Assembly (NCBI RefSeq): GCF_009911795.1
Contig: NZ_CP047898.1
Coordinates: 3,162,001-3,226,000, forward strand
Length of the DNA: 64,000 bases
Reading direction: 5' to 3'
From: Pseudarthrobacter psychrotolerans
GTDB taxonomy: Bacteria > Actinomycetota > Actinomycetes > Actinomycetales > Micrococcaceae
Of the stretch, positions 17,084 to 26,793 are shown in pieces; the first letter of the stretch is position 1, and each line of letters begins with the position of its first letter. Made by a program: the position numbers and the translations under genes. The notes below the pieces were generated by a model, which did not search any database, was not told the DNA's origin, and saw nothing but the letters and a program-made list of their open reading frames with translations.

Positions 17084-18234
17084 GTGGCAAACAGAGCCAC
17101 CTGACCCTGGGCGTCCTGGCATCCACCCGGAAACCGGACGAACGCCGCCTCCCCATTCACCCCCTGCATTTCGAGCGGATCGCTCCGGAACTGCGCCAGC
17201 GCATCATCCTGGAGCAGGGCTACGGCGAGCGCTTCGGCGTCTCGGATGCCCACCTCTCAACCCTCGTGGGCAAAATGGCCACCAAGGAAGCGCTGCTGGC
17301 GGAGGCCGACGTCGTACTCCTGCCCAAACCGCAGCCGGAGGACCTCGCGGAACTGCGGGACGGCCAGATCCTCTGGGGCTGGCCGCACTGCGTCCAGGAC
17401 CGTGCCATCACCCAGCTGGCCATCGACAAGAAGCTCACGCTCATCGCATTCGAAGCCATGAACCACTGGGCGAGCGACGGCGGCTTCGGGCTTCACGTGT
17501 TCCACAAGAACAACGAGCTCGCCGGGTACTGCTCGGTGCTTCATGCGCTCTCGCTCACCGGATCCACGGGTGACTACGGCCGCCGGCTCAGTGCCGTGGT
17601 GATCGGCTTCGGCGCTACTGCCCGCGGCGCGGTAACCGCGCTGAACGCGCATGGCATCCATGACGTCCAGGTGCTCACCAACCGGGGGGTCGCCGCCGTT
17701 GGCGCGCCGATCCACTCGGTCAACATCGTCCAGTTTGATCACGACGACAAAGCCCCCTTCCTGAGCCAGGTCATCACCGAGCGCGGCCGGGTCCCGCTGG
17801 CGCCGTTCCTGGCCGAGAGCGACATCGTGGTCAACTGCACACTGCAGGACCCAAACAACCCGCTGACGTATTTGCGGACCGAGGATCTTGCGGCGTTCAG
17901 CGCGGGCAGCCTGGTGGTCGACGTGTCATGCGATGAGGGCATGGGCTTCAGCTGGGCGCGCTCCACCACGTTCGCCGAACCGATGTTTACCATCGGCGAC
18001 CACATCAACTACTACGCCGTGGACCACAGCCCGTCCTACCTCTGGAATTCCTCCAGCTGGGAGATCAGCCAGGCCCTGCTGCCGTTCCTCGAAACGGTCA
18101 TCGGCGGCCCCGTGGAGTGGGACGGGAACGAAACCATTTCCCGCGCCATCGAAATCCGCGAGGGCGTGGTCCTGAACAAGGACGTGCTGGAGTTCCAGCG
18201 GCGCGAGGCCGAGTACCCGCACCTGCCGGCTTAG
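17080..18234 (+). CDS. Alanine dehydrogenase/PNT-family enzyme, N5-(carboxyethyl)ornithine synthase-like
   Basis: This 384-residue NAD(P)-dependent enzyme belongs to the alanine dehydrogenase/transhydrogenase fold. The N-terminal catalytic domain contains RKPDERRLPIHP with the substrate Arg and Lys-type residues, and FEAMNHW. The Rossmann motif VVIGFGATARGAV begins near residue 170. The similarity looks closest to CeoS-type enzymes that reductively couple pyruvate to ornithine or lysine; the substrate cannot be fixed from the sequence. It starts at a GTG that overlaps the upstream small gene. A strong hairpin follows it. Confidence 0.75.
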   Translation: MSGKQSHLTLGVLASTRKPDERRLPIHPLHFERIAPELRQRIILEQGYGERFGVSDAHLSTLVGKMATKEALLAEADVVLLPKPQPEDLAELRDGQILWGWPHCVQDRAITQLAIDKKLTLIAFEAMNHWASDGGFGLHVFHKNNELAGYCSVLHALSLTGSTGDYGRRLSAVVIGFGATARGAVTALNAHGIHDVQVLTNRGVAAVGAPIHSVNIVQFDHDDKAPFLSQVITERGRVPLAPFLAESDIVVNCTLQDPNNPLTYLRTEDLAAFSAGSLVVDVSCDEGMGFSWARSTTFAEPMFTIGDHINYYAVDHSPSYLWNSSSWEISQALLPFLETVIGGPVEWDGNETISRAIEIREGVVLNKDVLEFQRREAEYPHLPA

Positions 18235-18247
18235 GCTCTGCCGTTTA

Positions 18248-18273
18248 GGGCCGCGGCGCCTACGCCGCGGCCC
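18248..18273. terminator. GC-rich hairpin between convergent genes
   Basis: A perfect 11-bp stem GGGCCGCGGCG/CGCCGCGGCCC has a 4-base loop. No U-tract follows. It stands 14 bp after the CeoS-like stop and before the end of the convergent MFS gene, so it probably terminates both. A short direct repeat (GCCGGACCCTTT twice) follows at 18280-18307. Confidence 0.65.
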
Positions 18274-18304
18274 GTTACGCCGGACCCTTTCATGCCGGAC
18301 CCTT

Positions 18305-19692
18305 TTATGCCGCAGCCACCCGGCTGACGATCCGCAGCGGGCGGCGGCGGTCCTTAAGGTCAACCCTGAGCGCCAGCGCACCCTTTCGGGCGAGGACGAC
18401 GGCGACAGTCACCGCGGCGAGCGCCGGCACCCCGCCGGAGACCATGAGTGCCACGTGCGGGTCCACGTGCTCGGCGATCCAGCCGAGCATGGGCCCGCCG
18501 ATGGCCTGGCCGCCGATCAGCACCATGATGTACAGGCTCATGACCCGGCCGCGGATGCCCATGTTGGAGCTGATCTGGACCAGCTGGTTGGAGCCGGTGA
18601 GGAACATCAGGCACCAGAATCCGGACAGGACCATCACCACGCTGAACCACACCATGGACGGCGCCAGTGCGGCCAGGCACAGCATCAGGCCGTACATTCC
18701 GGCGCAGAACACCACGGAGCGGAGCCGCAACTGGCGGCGCCGGGTGGACGCTACGGCACCGGCCAACGCACCCAGCGCCACCAGGGCGTTCAGCAGACCG
18801 TAGCCGCCGGCGCCGACGTCGTACACGTGGTCCGCGAACGCGGCGAGCAGCACGGGCAGGCTCATGGCGAAGACGGAGATGAAGCCGGCCATCAGCCACG
18901 GCCAGTAAATGGTGGGCTTGCTGAGCGCGTACTGCAGTCCTTCCCGCAGCATGCCCTTCTTCTTGGGGCGGGAGCGCTGAGGAACAGCTGGTCCTTGCGC
19001 AGGAGCAGCAGCATGGTCACCGTGGAGCAGCACGCCAGTGCGTTTGCGGCAAAGGCCCAGCCGGCGCCGACGGCGGTAAGCAGCAGTCCCGCCAGTGCCG
19101 GGCCGATCAGGCCGCCCAGCTGGAACGTCGTCGAGTTGACGCTGATGGCGTTCCGGAGGTATCTCGGACCTACCAGTTCGTTGACGAAAACCTGCCGCGC
19201 GGGCTGATCCAGCACGGTGACCAGGCCCAGCAGCAGCGCGATGGCGTACACGTGCCACACTTCGATGGCGCCGGTCAGGGCAAGGACCGCGAGCGCTGCT
19301 GCAAGGACGCCGGCCAGGCTCTGGCACAGGATGAGGATCCTGCGCTTGGCGAACCGGTCGGCCATCATGCCGCCCCACGGCCCCAGAAGCAGCGAGGGCA
19401 TAAACTGCAGCGCCACGGTGATGCCCACGGCGGTGACGGAACCGGACAGTTCCAGCACCAGCCAGTCCTGGGCGATCCGCTGCATCCAGAGGGCGATGAC
19501 CGCGACAAAGTGCCCGATCGCGAAGATGCGGAAATTGGGGACTCTCAGGGAAATAAACGTGTGCCGCCAGGGAAGGTGTTCACTCACGACGGCGATGGGT
19601 TGGGTCTGGGTGGAAGCGGCGGAAGCGGACGCGGAGGCGGAGTCGATGACGGGCTGGCTGACGGTTGCCGACGTTGGCGGTGGGGGTGCCAC
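18305..19692 (-). CDS. MFS exporter (EntS/MFS_3-like), one apparent frameshift
   Basis: This is a 12-TM efflux-type MFS protein, about 462 residues after one base is restored. Its N-terminal region FRIFAIGHFVAVIALWMQRIAQDWLVLELSG and the motif GGMMADRFAKRR are typical of the MFS_3/EntS group. The frame is lost at GGGG (18965-18968); one extra C on the minus strand gives APKKKGMLREGLQYAL. The N-terminus has ~30 Ala/Ser-rich residues before the first helix. The gene is divergent from a LysR regulator with a LysR-type palindrome between them, so that regulator probably controls it. Confidence 0.82.
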
Positions 19693-19785
19693 AGGGATGT
19701 CCTCAGGGAAGCGGGCGGACTGGGATGCTGCCCACGCTAGGCTGGTTCCAGGTGATTATGTAGCCCTATCGCGTCTATAACTACC

Positions 19786-19800
19786 ATTACAAAGCGTAAT
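19786..19800. promoter_or_regulatory. Predicted LysR operator (ATTAC-N5-GTAAT)
   Basis: A perfect 5-bp inverted repeat with 5-bp spacing contains the T-N11-A core typical of LysR-type regulators. It stands in the 162-bp gap between the divergent MFS gene (start 19692) and the LysR gene (start 19855), 54 bp upstream of the latter, the usual position for autoregulation. Confidence 0.7.
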
Positions 19801-19854
19801 GTCACCCACTCTGACGTGGGTGAACAACCGGCCCGGCAGCAAGAGGAGTCCATC

Positions 19855-20709
19855 GTGTTCGAACCCGCCCAGCTCCGTTCCTTCCTTGCTGTGGCCGAGA
19901 CGCTCAGCTTCACCAAGGCAGCCGAACGCCTGGGCCTGGCACAGCCCACCGTCAGCCAGCACGTCCGCAAGCTGGAGACGGCGGCCAAGCGCAACCTCGT
20001 CAGCAGGGACACCCGCGATGTCCGCCTCACGGACAACGGGGACGCGATGGCCGGCTTCGCCCGCACCATCCTTTCGGCCCACGATGCCGCCACCCGCTAT
20101 TTCTCGGGCTCGGCCATGCGGGGCCGCCTGCGTTTTGGCACGGCCGATGACCTGGCCATCACCGGCCTCCCCCGGATCCTGCGTGAGTTCCGCCAGGTCT
20201 ATCCACAGATCAACCTCGAGCTCACCGTCGGCCAGAGCGACCAGCTGTACAAGAAGCTCAACGCCGGCCAGCTGGACCTGGTGTTTGTGAAGTGGGTGGC
20301 CGGCGTCAAGGACGGCACGGTGGTCCAGCACGACACCTTTTCCTGGGTAGGGCTGGAGCAGACGTCCCTGGAACCCGGGGATCCCGTACCCCTGATCGCC
20401 TACCCCTCCCCCAGCCTCAGCCGGAAACTGGCCATCGATGCGCTGGAATCAAGCGGGCGGACGTGGCGGATCACGTGCACCACCCGGCAGATCAGCGGCG
20501 TCCTGGCGGCACTCCGGGCAGGCATCGGCGTTGCCGTGATGCCGACGTCGCTGGTCCCCGAGGACCTGCTGATCATCACCCGCCGCTTCGACCTGCCTCC
20601 GGTGGGCGACGTCGATTTCACCCTGATCCGCAACCCCCTGGCCAACGCCGAAGTGATCGACGCACTGACCCAAACCATCGTCGGGCGGACGCTCAAGAAG
20701 TCGGTCTGA
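19855..20709 (+). CDS. LysR family transcriptional regulator (next to MFS exporter)
   Basis: This 284-residue regulator has a winged helix-turn-helix at about residues 1-60 (LRSFLAVAETLSFTKAAERLGLAQPTVSQHVRKLE) and a periplasmic-binding-like effector domain from about residue 90 (GRLRFGTADDLA). GTG 19855 is chosen because AGAGGAGT lies 7 bases upstream. It should bind the palindrome at 19786-19800 and control the divergent MFS exporter. The inducer is unknown. Confidence 0.9.
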   Translation: MFEPAQLRSFLAVAETLSFTKAAERLGLAQPTVSQHVRKLETAAKRNLVSRDTRDVRLTDNGDAMAGFARTILSAHDAATRYFSGSAMRGRLRFGTADDLAITGLPRILREFRQVYPQINLELTVGQSDQLYKKLNAGQLDLVFVKWVAGVKDGTVVQHDTFSWVGLEQTSLEPGDPVPLIAYPSPSLSRKLAIDALESSGRTWRITCTTRQISGVLAALRAGIGVAVMPTSLVPEDLLIITRRFDLPPVGDVDFTLIRNPLANAEVIDALTQTIVGRTLKKSV

Positions 20710-20866
20710 CCGAATTTACCGCAGGAATCAGGGCTGGAAACGAACCATTGAAGTAAAAGCCCGCCTCCTCTATGCTGGATTATCCATGGGGTCAAGCAGT
20801 GGCCGGTTCAACACTACGAGTGCGCCTTGCAGCCCATGATGCGGCCGCACTCGGGATAGGCAGCCA

Positions 20867-21181
20867 ATGACGACAGCCGAGAACACCCATTTACACACTG
20901 TATATACCCAGCGACATAGCACTGCACGGCCGCTGGTCACCCACCATTCCAGCCACAACACCGGCATTTCGCGGGCCTCCGAGTACATCGGCAAGCCCAC
21001 GTGCGACAAGTGCGGCACGGATGAATTCATTTACCTAGAGTCCTACATTCCACCGGCTTACCGGCGCGACGGGGCGGTCAGGACACTGGGCGAAGTCGCC
21101 TACACCTGCACCCGTTGCGAAGATTTCTCGGCCCACAATGTTCCTGCATCGTGGACTCCCCCAGGCTGGTATCTGGGCTAA
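20867..21181 (+). CDS. Zinc-ribbon hypothetical protein
   Basis: This 104-residue protein has two CxxC pairs (CDKC near residue 45 and CTRC near residue 86), consistent with one structural zinc site. The N-terminal 40 residues are Thr/His/Ser-rich and without fold signal. There is no recognised family. It is monocistronic, with a terminator 67 bp after its stop. Confidence 0.7.
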   Translation: MTTAENTHLHTVYTQRHSTARPLVTHHSSHNTGISRASEYIGKPTCDKCGTDEFIYLESYIPPAYRRDGAVRTLGEVAYTCTRCEDFSAHNVPASWTPPGWYLG

Positions 21182-21248
21182 TTTACCAACGGTCTCAAGG
21201 CTCGCCCCGGCGCAGCCCCCTGATCACTACGCAACCATTCAAGAGAAC

Positions 21249-21288
21249 AGGCCCGGCAACCGTCCCGAAGGCGGCCACCGGGCCTTTC
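21249..21288 (+). terminator. Rho-independent terminator after zinc-ribbon gene
   Basis: The stem AGGCCCGG/CCGGGCCT encloses a second internal pairing, and TTTCGCG follows. It stands after the stop at 21181 and just before the end of putA on the other strand. Confidence 0.75.
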
Positions 21289-21310
21289 GCGTCTGTTGGG
21301 TCGGTCCGCC

Positions 21311-24300
21311 CTAAATCAGCCCGTCGGAGAGGTGGTTCGGGGTGCCGAAGCGGTGCGCGGTGATGCTGATGGCCTGCTCGTGCAGGAACGGCAGCAGCTC
21401 CACCCGGCCGGCCTCGGTGACCGGATGGGCGTAGATCGCCAGGTCCGGACGCCCGTCCGTGGCCTCGGCGAGGGCGGTGGCGTCGCCGCCGATCAGGCGG
21501 ATCCTCGCCCCGGACAGTTTGCCCGCCGCGGCGAGGCGCGCCGCCGAAGCCAGCCAGCCGGCGTCGGACTCCACCGTGACGTTGATGTCCAGCCCGGTGA
21601 GCACGGCGCGCAGCTGGGCGGGAAGTTCGACGGCGGTGGATACCGTGAGTGCCGAACCGGCCAGGACGCCGGCCGCTACAGTCCGCGCCAGGTGAACCAG
21701 CGGGGCACCTTCGGAGAGCCGCACGGTGACCGGCAGTGCACGGTAGCGGAAGATGTTCCGCTCCGCGCTCAGGCCGGAGACGTCCTTGGCGGTGCCGAAC
21801 TCGTCGGCCCAGGCCTGCGCGTCAGACCCCAGGGAGCGCTGAAGCGACTCCAGCTCGGCTGGCTCCAGGGCGCCCGGCTCGAGGGCTTCCGCCACTGCGT
21901 TCAGGATGCGGCCGACGCCCGCGTTGGTGACGCTTGCCGCAGCTGAGGCTTGCGTGCTGACCCAGTACCCGAGACCGGCAAGGTAGTTCGGTCCGCCGGC
22001 TTTGGTGCCGGCGCCGACGGCGGATTTCTTCCAGCCGCCGAACGGCTGGCGCTGCACGATGGCGCCGGTGATGCCGCGGTTCACGTAAAGGTTTCCGGCC
22101 TGGACGGAGTCCAGCCAGGCGCCGAGCTCGTCGGGGTCCAGGGCGTGCAGGCCGGCGGTGAGACCGTACTCGACCTCATTCTGGATGGCGATGGCCTCCT
22201 CCAGCGTGTCAGCTGTCATCACGCCCAGGACCGGCCCGAAGAATTCGGTGAGGTGGACGTAGGACCCGCGGCGGACGCCGTAGCGCACTCCCGGGCTCCA
22301 GAGGCGGCCGGTCCCGTCAAGCTTGCGCGGTTCCACGGCCCAGGTTTCGCCCTCGCCCAGTGTTGTGAGGGCGTTGAGGAGCTTGCCGTTGGCGGGCTCG
22401 ATGATGGGGCCCATCTGGCTGGTGGGGTCCTGCGGGTAGCCCACCTTCAGCGAGGTCACGGCGTCGACCAGCTGGTTGTGGAAGCGCTTGGACTTGGCAA
22501 CGGACCCCACCAGGATCACCAGGGACGCGGCGGAGCATTTCTGTCCGGCGTGGCCGAACGCGGAGTACGCCACGTCCTTGGCGGCGAGGTCCAGGTCCGC
22601 GCTGGGCGTGACGATGATGGCGTTCTTGCCGCTCGTCTCGGCGAGCAGCGGCAGGTCCTTGCGGAAGGAACGGAACAGCTCGGCGGTTTCGTAGCCGCCG
22701 GTCAGGATCACGCGGTCCACGGCGGGGTGGGAGATCAGCTGCCGGCCGAGCTCACGCTCGCCCAGCTGGACCATGGTCAGCACGTCCCTCGGGACGCCGG
22801 CTTCCCAGAGTGCCTCGACCATCACGGCGCCGCTGCGGCGGGCCTGCTTGGCGGGTTTGATCACGACGGCGGAGCCGGCGGCGAGTGCCGCGAGGGTGGA
22901 CCCTGCCGGGATGGCCACCGGGAAGTTCCACGGCGGGGTCACCACGGTGAGCATCGCTGGGACGAACGTAGCGCCGTCGACCGTTTCCAGCTTCCGGGCC
23001 GACTCGGCGTAGTAGTGGGCGAAGTCCACGGCTTCGCTGACCTCGGGATCGCCCTGGTCGATGGTCTTGCCGGTCTCGCTGGCCATGACCTCGAGGAGGT
23101 CGGCGCGGCGGGCCTCAAGGACATCGCCGGCGCGGTGCAGGATCTCTGCGCGCTCGTCGCCGGTCAGCGCACCCCAAGCCTTGCCCTTCTCGATCGCGGT
23201 GGCGATGACGGCGTTCAGGGTATCCGCATCACTGATGGTTGCGGCGTCGACGGCGGCGTTGCCCAGCGTGGAGGACGGGACCCGGTCCAGGATGGCCCGG
23301 CCCCAGGTTCGGTTTACGGGCAGCGACGGGTCAGTATCCGGAGTGTTTGCGAACGAGTCACGCAGCAGGGGCTGCGGCGGGAGGCTGCGGTTCTGCTGCC
23401 GGTTGGCCGGGGGATCTCGTCGTCGAGCGTGTCCAGGGAAGCGAGGAAGCGCTGCTTCTCGCGCTCGAACAGCACTTCGTTTTCGCTGAGTTCGAACACG
23501 GCGGACATGAAGTTGTCCTGGCTGGCGCCTTCTTCGAGGCGGCGGATCAGGTAGGCGATGGCGACGTCGAACTCGGCCGGGTGCACCACCGGGGTGTAGA
23601 GCAGGAGCGAGCCGACGTCCTTCTTGACGGCTTCGGCCTGGCCCTGGGCCATGCCCAGGAGCATCTCGAATTCGATGCCGGATTCCACGCCGCGCTGCTT
23701 GGCGAGCAGCCAGGCGAAGGCGATGTCGAAGAGGTTGTGGCCGGCCACGCCGATCCGGACGTTCCGGATCCGGTCCGGGTGCAGCGAGTAGTTGATGACG
23801 CGCTTGTAGTTGGTGTCCGAATCCTGCTTGGTGTGCCAGGTGGCCAGCGGCCAGTCGTGCAGCGAGGCTTCCACCTGTTCCATGGGCAGGTTGGCGCCCT
23901 TGACCACGCGGACCTTGATGGAAGCGCCGCCGTTGGACCGGCGTTCGGCGGCCCAGTCCTGGAGGCGGATCATGGCGGCAAGGGCATCCGGGAGGTAGGC
24001 CTGTAGCACAATGCCGGCCTCGAGGTTCTTGAACTCCGGCTTGTCCAGGATCCTGGTGAAGACCGCGATGGTCATATCCAGGTCCTTGTATTCCTCCATG
24101 TCCAGGTTGATGAACTTGGCGTTCTTCCCGGCGCCGGCGAAGGACGCGGCTTTGATGAACAGCGGCGTGAGCTTCTCAACGACGTGCTCCACAGCCTCGT
24201 CGAATGCCCAGGCGGAGTGCGGGGCAACGGTGGAGGACACCTTAATGGAGACGTAGTCCACGTCCGGGCGGGCCAGGAGCGTGTGGGTGCCCGCGAGCCG

Positions 24301-24804
24301 GCGGGAGGCCTCGTGCTCGCCGAGCACGGCCTCGCCGAGGAGGTTGACGTTGAGTTTGATGCCGTCCTTGCGGATCTTGGCGATGGCCGGGCCCAGCTTG
24401 GCGTCGGTGGCGTCAACGATCAGGTGGCCCACCATTTCGCGGAGCACCCGGCGGGCGATCGGGATGACGAGCTGCGGCAGGACCGGGGCCATGGTGCCGC
24501 CGAGGCGGACGGCGCTGCGCATGTACCAGGGCAGGAACGCCGGGACCTTGGGCGCCAGGGCGGCGAGGTTGCGGGCTGCGACGTGCAGGTCTTCGGGGCG
24601 GACCACGCCGTCCACGAAGCCCACCGTGAAGCCCAGGCCGTTCGGGTCCTTCAGCACACCGGCCAGCTGCTCAGCCGAGGCATCAACAGGAACTTTCGAA
24701 GCCTCGGTCAGCCAGCGGCGCACCAGCGTGATGGTATCCGCCGCGAGGGCACGGGCCTGCGGGACGTCTGTCTGTCCGGTGGCTTCCGTTGCAGTGTGGG
24801 TCAT
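21311..24804 (-). CDS. putA: Bifunctional proline dehydrogenase / P5C dehydrogenase (PutA-like), one apparent frameshift
   Basis: This enzyme oxidises proline to glutamate in two steps; about 1164 residues are recovered after one base is restored. The N-terminal proline dehydrogenase barrel covers about residues 30-450, with conserved FLPWYMRSAVRLGG and VRVVKGANLPMEQ. The aldehyde dehydrogenase half carries the catalytic Cys in GHAGQKCSAAS and AETSGKNAIIV. A C-terminal module of ~200 residues follows. The frame breaks at GGGGG (23409-23413); one added C gives EIPPANRQQNRSLP. ATG 24804 is the start. No DNA-binding RHH domain is present, so it should not repress itself. Regulation is probably by the LysR at 26794 through the operator at 24887-24906. 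Confidence 0.93.
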
Positions 24805-24848
24805 GGTTTGCTCGTACTTTCCTAGGTCTGGAAGGGGTCTCATTCATC

Positions 24849-24906
24849 AGTATGAGCTTGCAGTCACATAAGATAAAGCGACGTTTTCTGAGCAATACAG
24901 GTTAGA
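24849..24906 (-). promoter_or_regulatory. putA promoter with LysR-type operator
   Basis: Reading the minus strand, an interrupted palindrome TCTAA-N10-TCAGA (24906-24887) is followed after 9 bp by TTTATC (-35-like, 24877-24872), then 17 bp, then CATACT (-10-like, 24854-24849). The same elements with identical spacing stand before the APC permease (26717-26774). The predicted transcript has a leader of about 40 bases. Confidence 0.8.
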
Positions 24907-24960
24907 AAAATCAATGCTTTGAATTGCCGTCCGAACGGTCAGGAAATCCCCTGTTTTTGC

Positions 24961-25132
24961 GCAACCCTCTCTCACTTAACGCAGGTTTTCGGGCAACCCT
25001 CTCTCACTTCCTGAAAAACGGCCAAAAACGGACGAACCCTCCCTCACAGGACGTGAGAGAGGGTTCGTCGTTGGCGCCCCGAAAGTGAGAGAGCGTTAGG
25101 GAAAAACGTACATTAAGTGAGAGAGCGTCCGG
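24961..25132. repeat. Array of six CTCTCTCACTT-type repeats, three in each direction
   Basis: Three forward copies (AACCCTCTCTCACTTAACGC, the same with CTTCCTG, and GAACCCTCCCTCACAGGACG) are followed by three inverted copies ending in GTGAGAGAGCGT. The central pair forms a hairpin of about 14 bp at 25032-25067. It fills the gap between the permease stop and the putA operator. The same unit occurs at 61086-61156, where an IS has inserted into it. Confidence 0.8.
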
Positions 25133-25175
25133 GGGCGGGACGTCGGGCGGGGACGCCGGGCGGGGACGCCGGGGG

Positions 25176-26639
25176 TCAGCTGAGCGGGCGGTGCATCTCC
25201 ACGGCTTCCTCGTGGCGCGGGCTGTCCGGGTTCATCAGGGAGTGCTGGCGGCCGTAGAAGAAGTAGATTGCCAGGCCGATCACGAGCCACACGCCGAACC
25301 GCACCCAGGTCTCCCAGTGCAGCTGGAACATGAGGAACGCGGAGGCGAGCACACCGAACGCGGGAATGACCGGCATCAGCGGCAGGCGGAAGGTGCGCGG
25401 GGCGTCGGGCTTCTTGTAGCGGAACACGATGACAGAGAAGCAGACCACGACGAACGCGGCCAGGATGCCGATGTTTGTGAGGTCAGCAACGGCCTTGATG
25501 GGGAAAACGCCGGCCAGCAGGGCGGAGGCGACGCCGGCAATCCAGGTGACGCGCTGCGGCGTTCCATGCCGGTCTGTTTTGGCGAACCAACCGGGCAGCA
25601 GGCCATCGCGGCTCATGGAGAACCAGACACGGGTGACGCCCAGGAGGAATGTCAGCATCACCGTGAGGATGGAGAGCACGGCGAAGACGGAAATGATGGT
25701 GGCAATGACGGGCAGGCCCACCCCCGTGAACGCGGAGGCGAAGCCGGCCTTGGGGTCGATGTCCTTGTAGTTCTGCATGCCGGTCAGGACCAGGGTGGCC
25801 GCGACATAGAGCAGCATCGCGATGATCAGGGACAGGACAATGGCCTTGGGCATGTGCTTCTTGCCGTCTTTGGCCTCTTCGGCCGCGGTGCTCATGGCGT
25901 CGTAGCCAAATACTGCGAAGAACACTGTTGCCGATCCCGCCAGGACCGGCCCAAATCCGCTGGGCATAAACGGGTTGTAGTTGTTGGTGTCGATGTAGAA
26001 GATGCCGAGCCCGATGATGAAAAGGATCAGGACAACCTTGATGGCTACTGCAAAGAGTTCAAACCGGCCGAATGCTTTGGTCCCACGGGACAGAATCCAG
26101 GTCACCAGCAGGCAGACCAGGATGGCGGGAATGTTGACGATGCCGCCCTTGCCCTCATCCGCCGTCGAGGTCATCCAGACAGGCAGGTGGATGCCGATGC
26201 CGGACAGGAACGCCTCAAGGTAACCGGAGATGCCAATGGCCACTACGGCCACGATTGCTATGTATTCGAGCAGCAGGTCCCAGCCGATGAACCAGCCGAT
26301 CACCTCGCCCAGCGCAACATAGCCGTAGGTGTAGGCCGAGCCGGCCCGGGGGATCATGCCGGCAAACTCTGCGTAGGAGAGCGCGGCAGCTGCTGAGGCC
26401 AGGCCGGCGATCAGGAAGGAGAACAGGACAGCGGGCCCCACCCCCGGGTTTCCTTCGCTGCCCGCCGCCACCAGGCCCGCAAGGGAGAAGATTCCGACGC
26501 CGATAATGCCGCCGACGCCGATGGCCGTGAGCTGCCACAGCCCAAGGGACTTGAGCAGACCGCTGTGTTTGTTCTCTTCTTCGATGTCGTCGAGCGGCTT
26601 GCGCCGCATGATCGACTGGGACATATCTTTAGGGCTCAT
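25176..26639 (-). CDS. APC-superfamily amino acid permease (cationic amino acid transporter-like)
   Basis: This 487-residue protein has about 12 transmembrane helices. The APC signature GVGGIIGVGIFSLAG is in helix 1, and FFAVFGYDAMSTAAEEAKDGKK in helix 6 is typical of the CAT/YfnA group. ATG 26639 is preferred over an ATG 30 bases upstream because AGGAGTTCC precedes... the family start; the choice is moderate. Because its promoter duplicates that of putA, proline or a related amino acid is a reasonable substrate, though the CAT group often carries other amino acids. It is divergent from the LysR at 26794. Confidence 0.85.
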   Translation of the reverse strand: MSPKDMSQSIMRRKPLDDIEEENKHSGLLKSLGLWQLTAIGVGGIIGVGIFSLAGLVAAGSEGNPGVGPAVLFSFLIAGLASAAAALSYAEFAGMIPRAGSAYTYGYVALGEVIGWFIGWDLLLEYIAIVAVVAIGISGYLEAFLSGIGIHLPVWMTSTADEGKGGIVNIPAILVCLLVTWILSRGTKAFGRFELFAVAIKVVLILFIIGLGIFYIDTNNYNPFMPSGFGPVLAGSATVFFAVFGYDAMSTAAEEAKDGKKHMPKAIVLSLIIAMLLYVAATLVLTGMQNYKDIDPKAGFASAFTGVGLPVIATIISVFAVLSILTVMLTFLLGVTRVWFSMSRDGLLPGWFAKTDRHGTPQRVTWIAGVASALLAGVFPIKAVADLTNIGILAAFVVVCFSVIVFRYKKPDAPRTFRLPLMPVIPAFGVLASAFLMFQLHWETWVRFGVWLVIGLAIYFFYGRQHSLMNPDSPRHEEAVEMHRPLS

Positions 26640-26716
26640 CAGGAACTCCTGCGTGGGGTGCGGCCCCATCGCGGCGCCCCTGCATGGGGCTGTGACGGGG
26701 GTAACTCAGGTACACC

Positions 26717-26774
26717 AGTATGCAAGCGCAATTGCGTTAGATAAAGTGACTACTTCTAACCAATATCCATTAGA
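26717..26774 (-). promoter_or_regulatory. Permease promoter with LysR operator shared with divergent LysR gene
   Basis: On the minus strand, TCTAA-N10-TTAGA (26774-26755) is followed by 9 bp, TTTATC (26745-26740), 17 bp and CATACT (26722-26717). Architecture and much of the sequence match the putA promoter. The operator ends 20 bp before the ATG of the divergent LysR gene, which allows autorepression. Confidence 0.8.
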
Positions 26775-26793
26775 TTCATCAAGGAATGTGGCC

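Noticed and set aside
21950..23554. 534-codon plus-strand frame opposite putA
   Set aside because: It is antisense to the P5C dehydrogenase region, has shadow-type composition and no RBS or family motif.
24961..25132. CRISPR array
   Set aside because: Units are short, occur in both directions, spacers are irregular, and no cas gene is near.
25140..25172. Tandem GGGCGGGGACGCC pair as a functional repeat
   Set aside because: Only two units in a GC-rich stretch; chance or minor duplication is enough.
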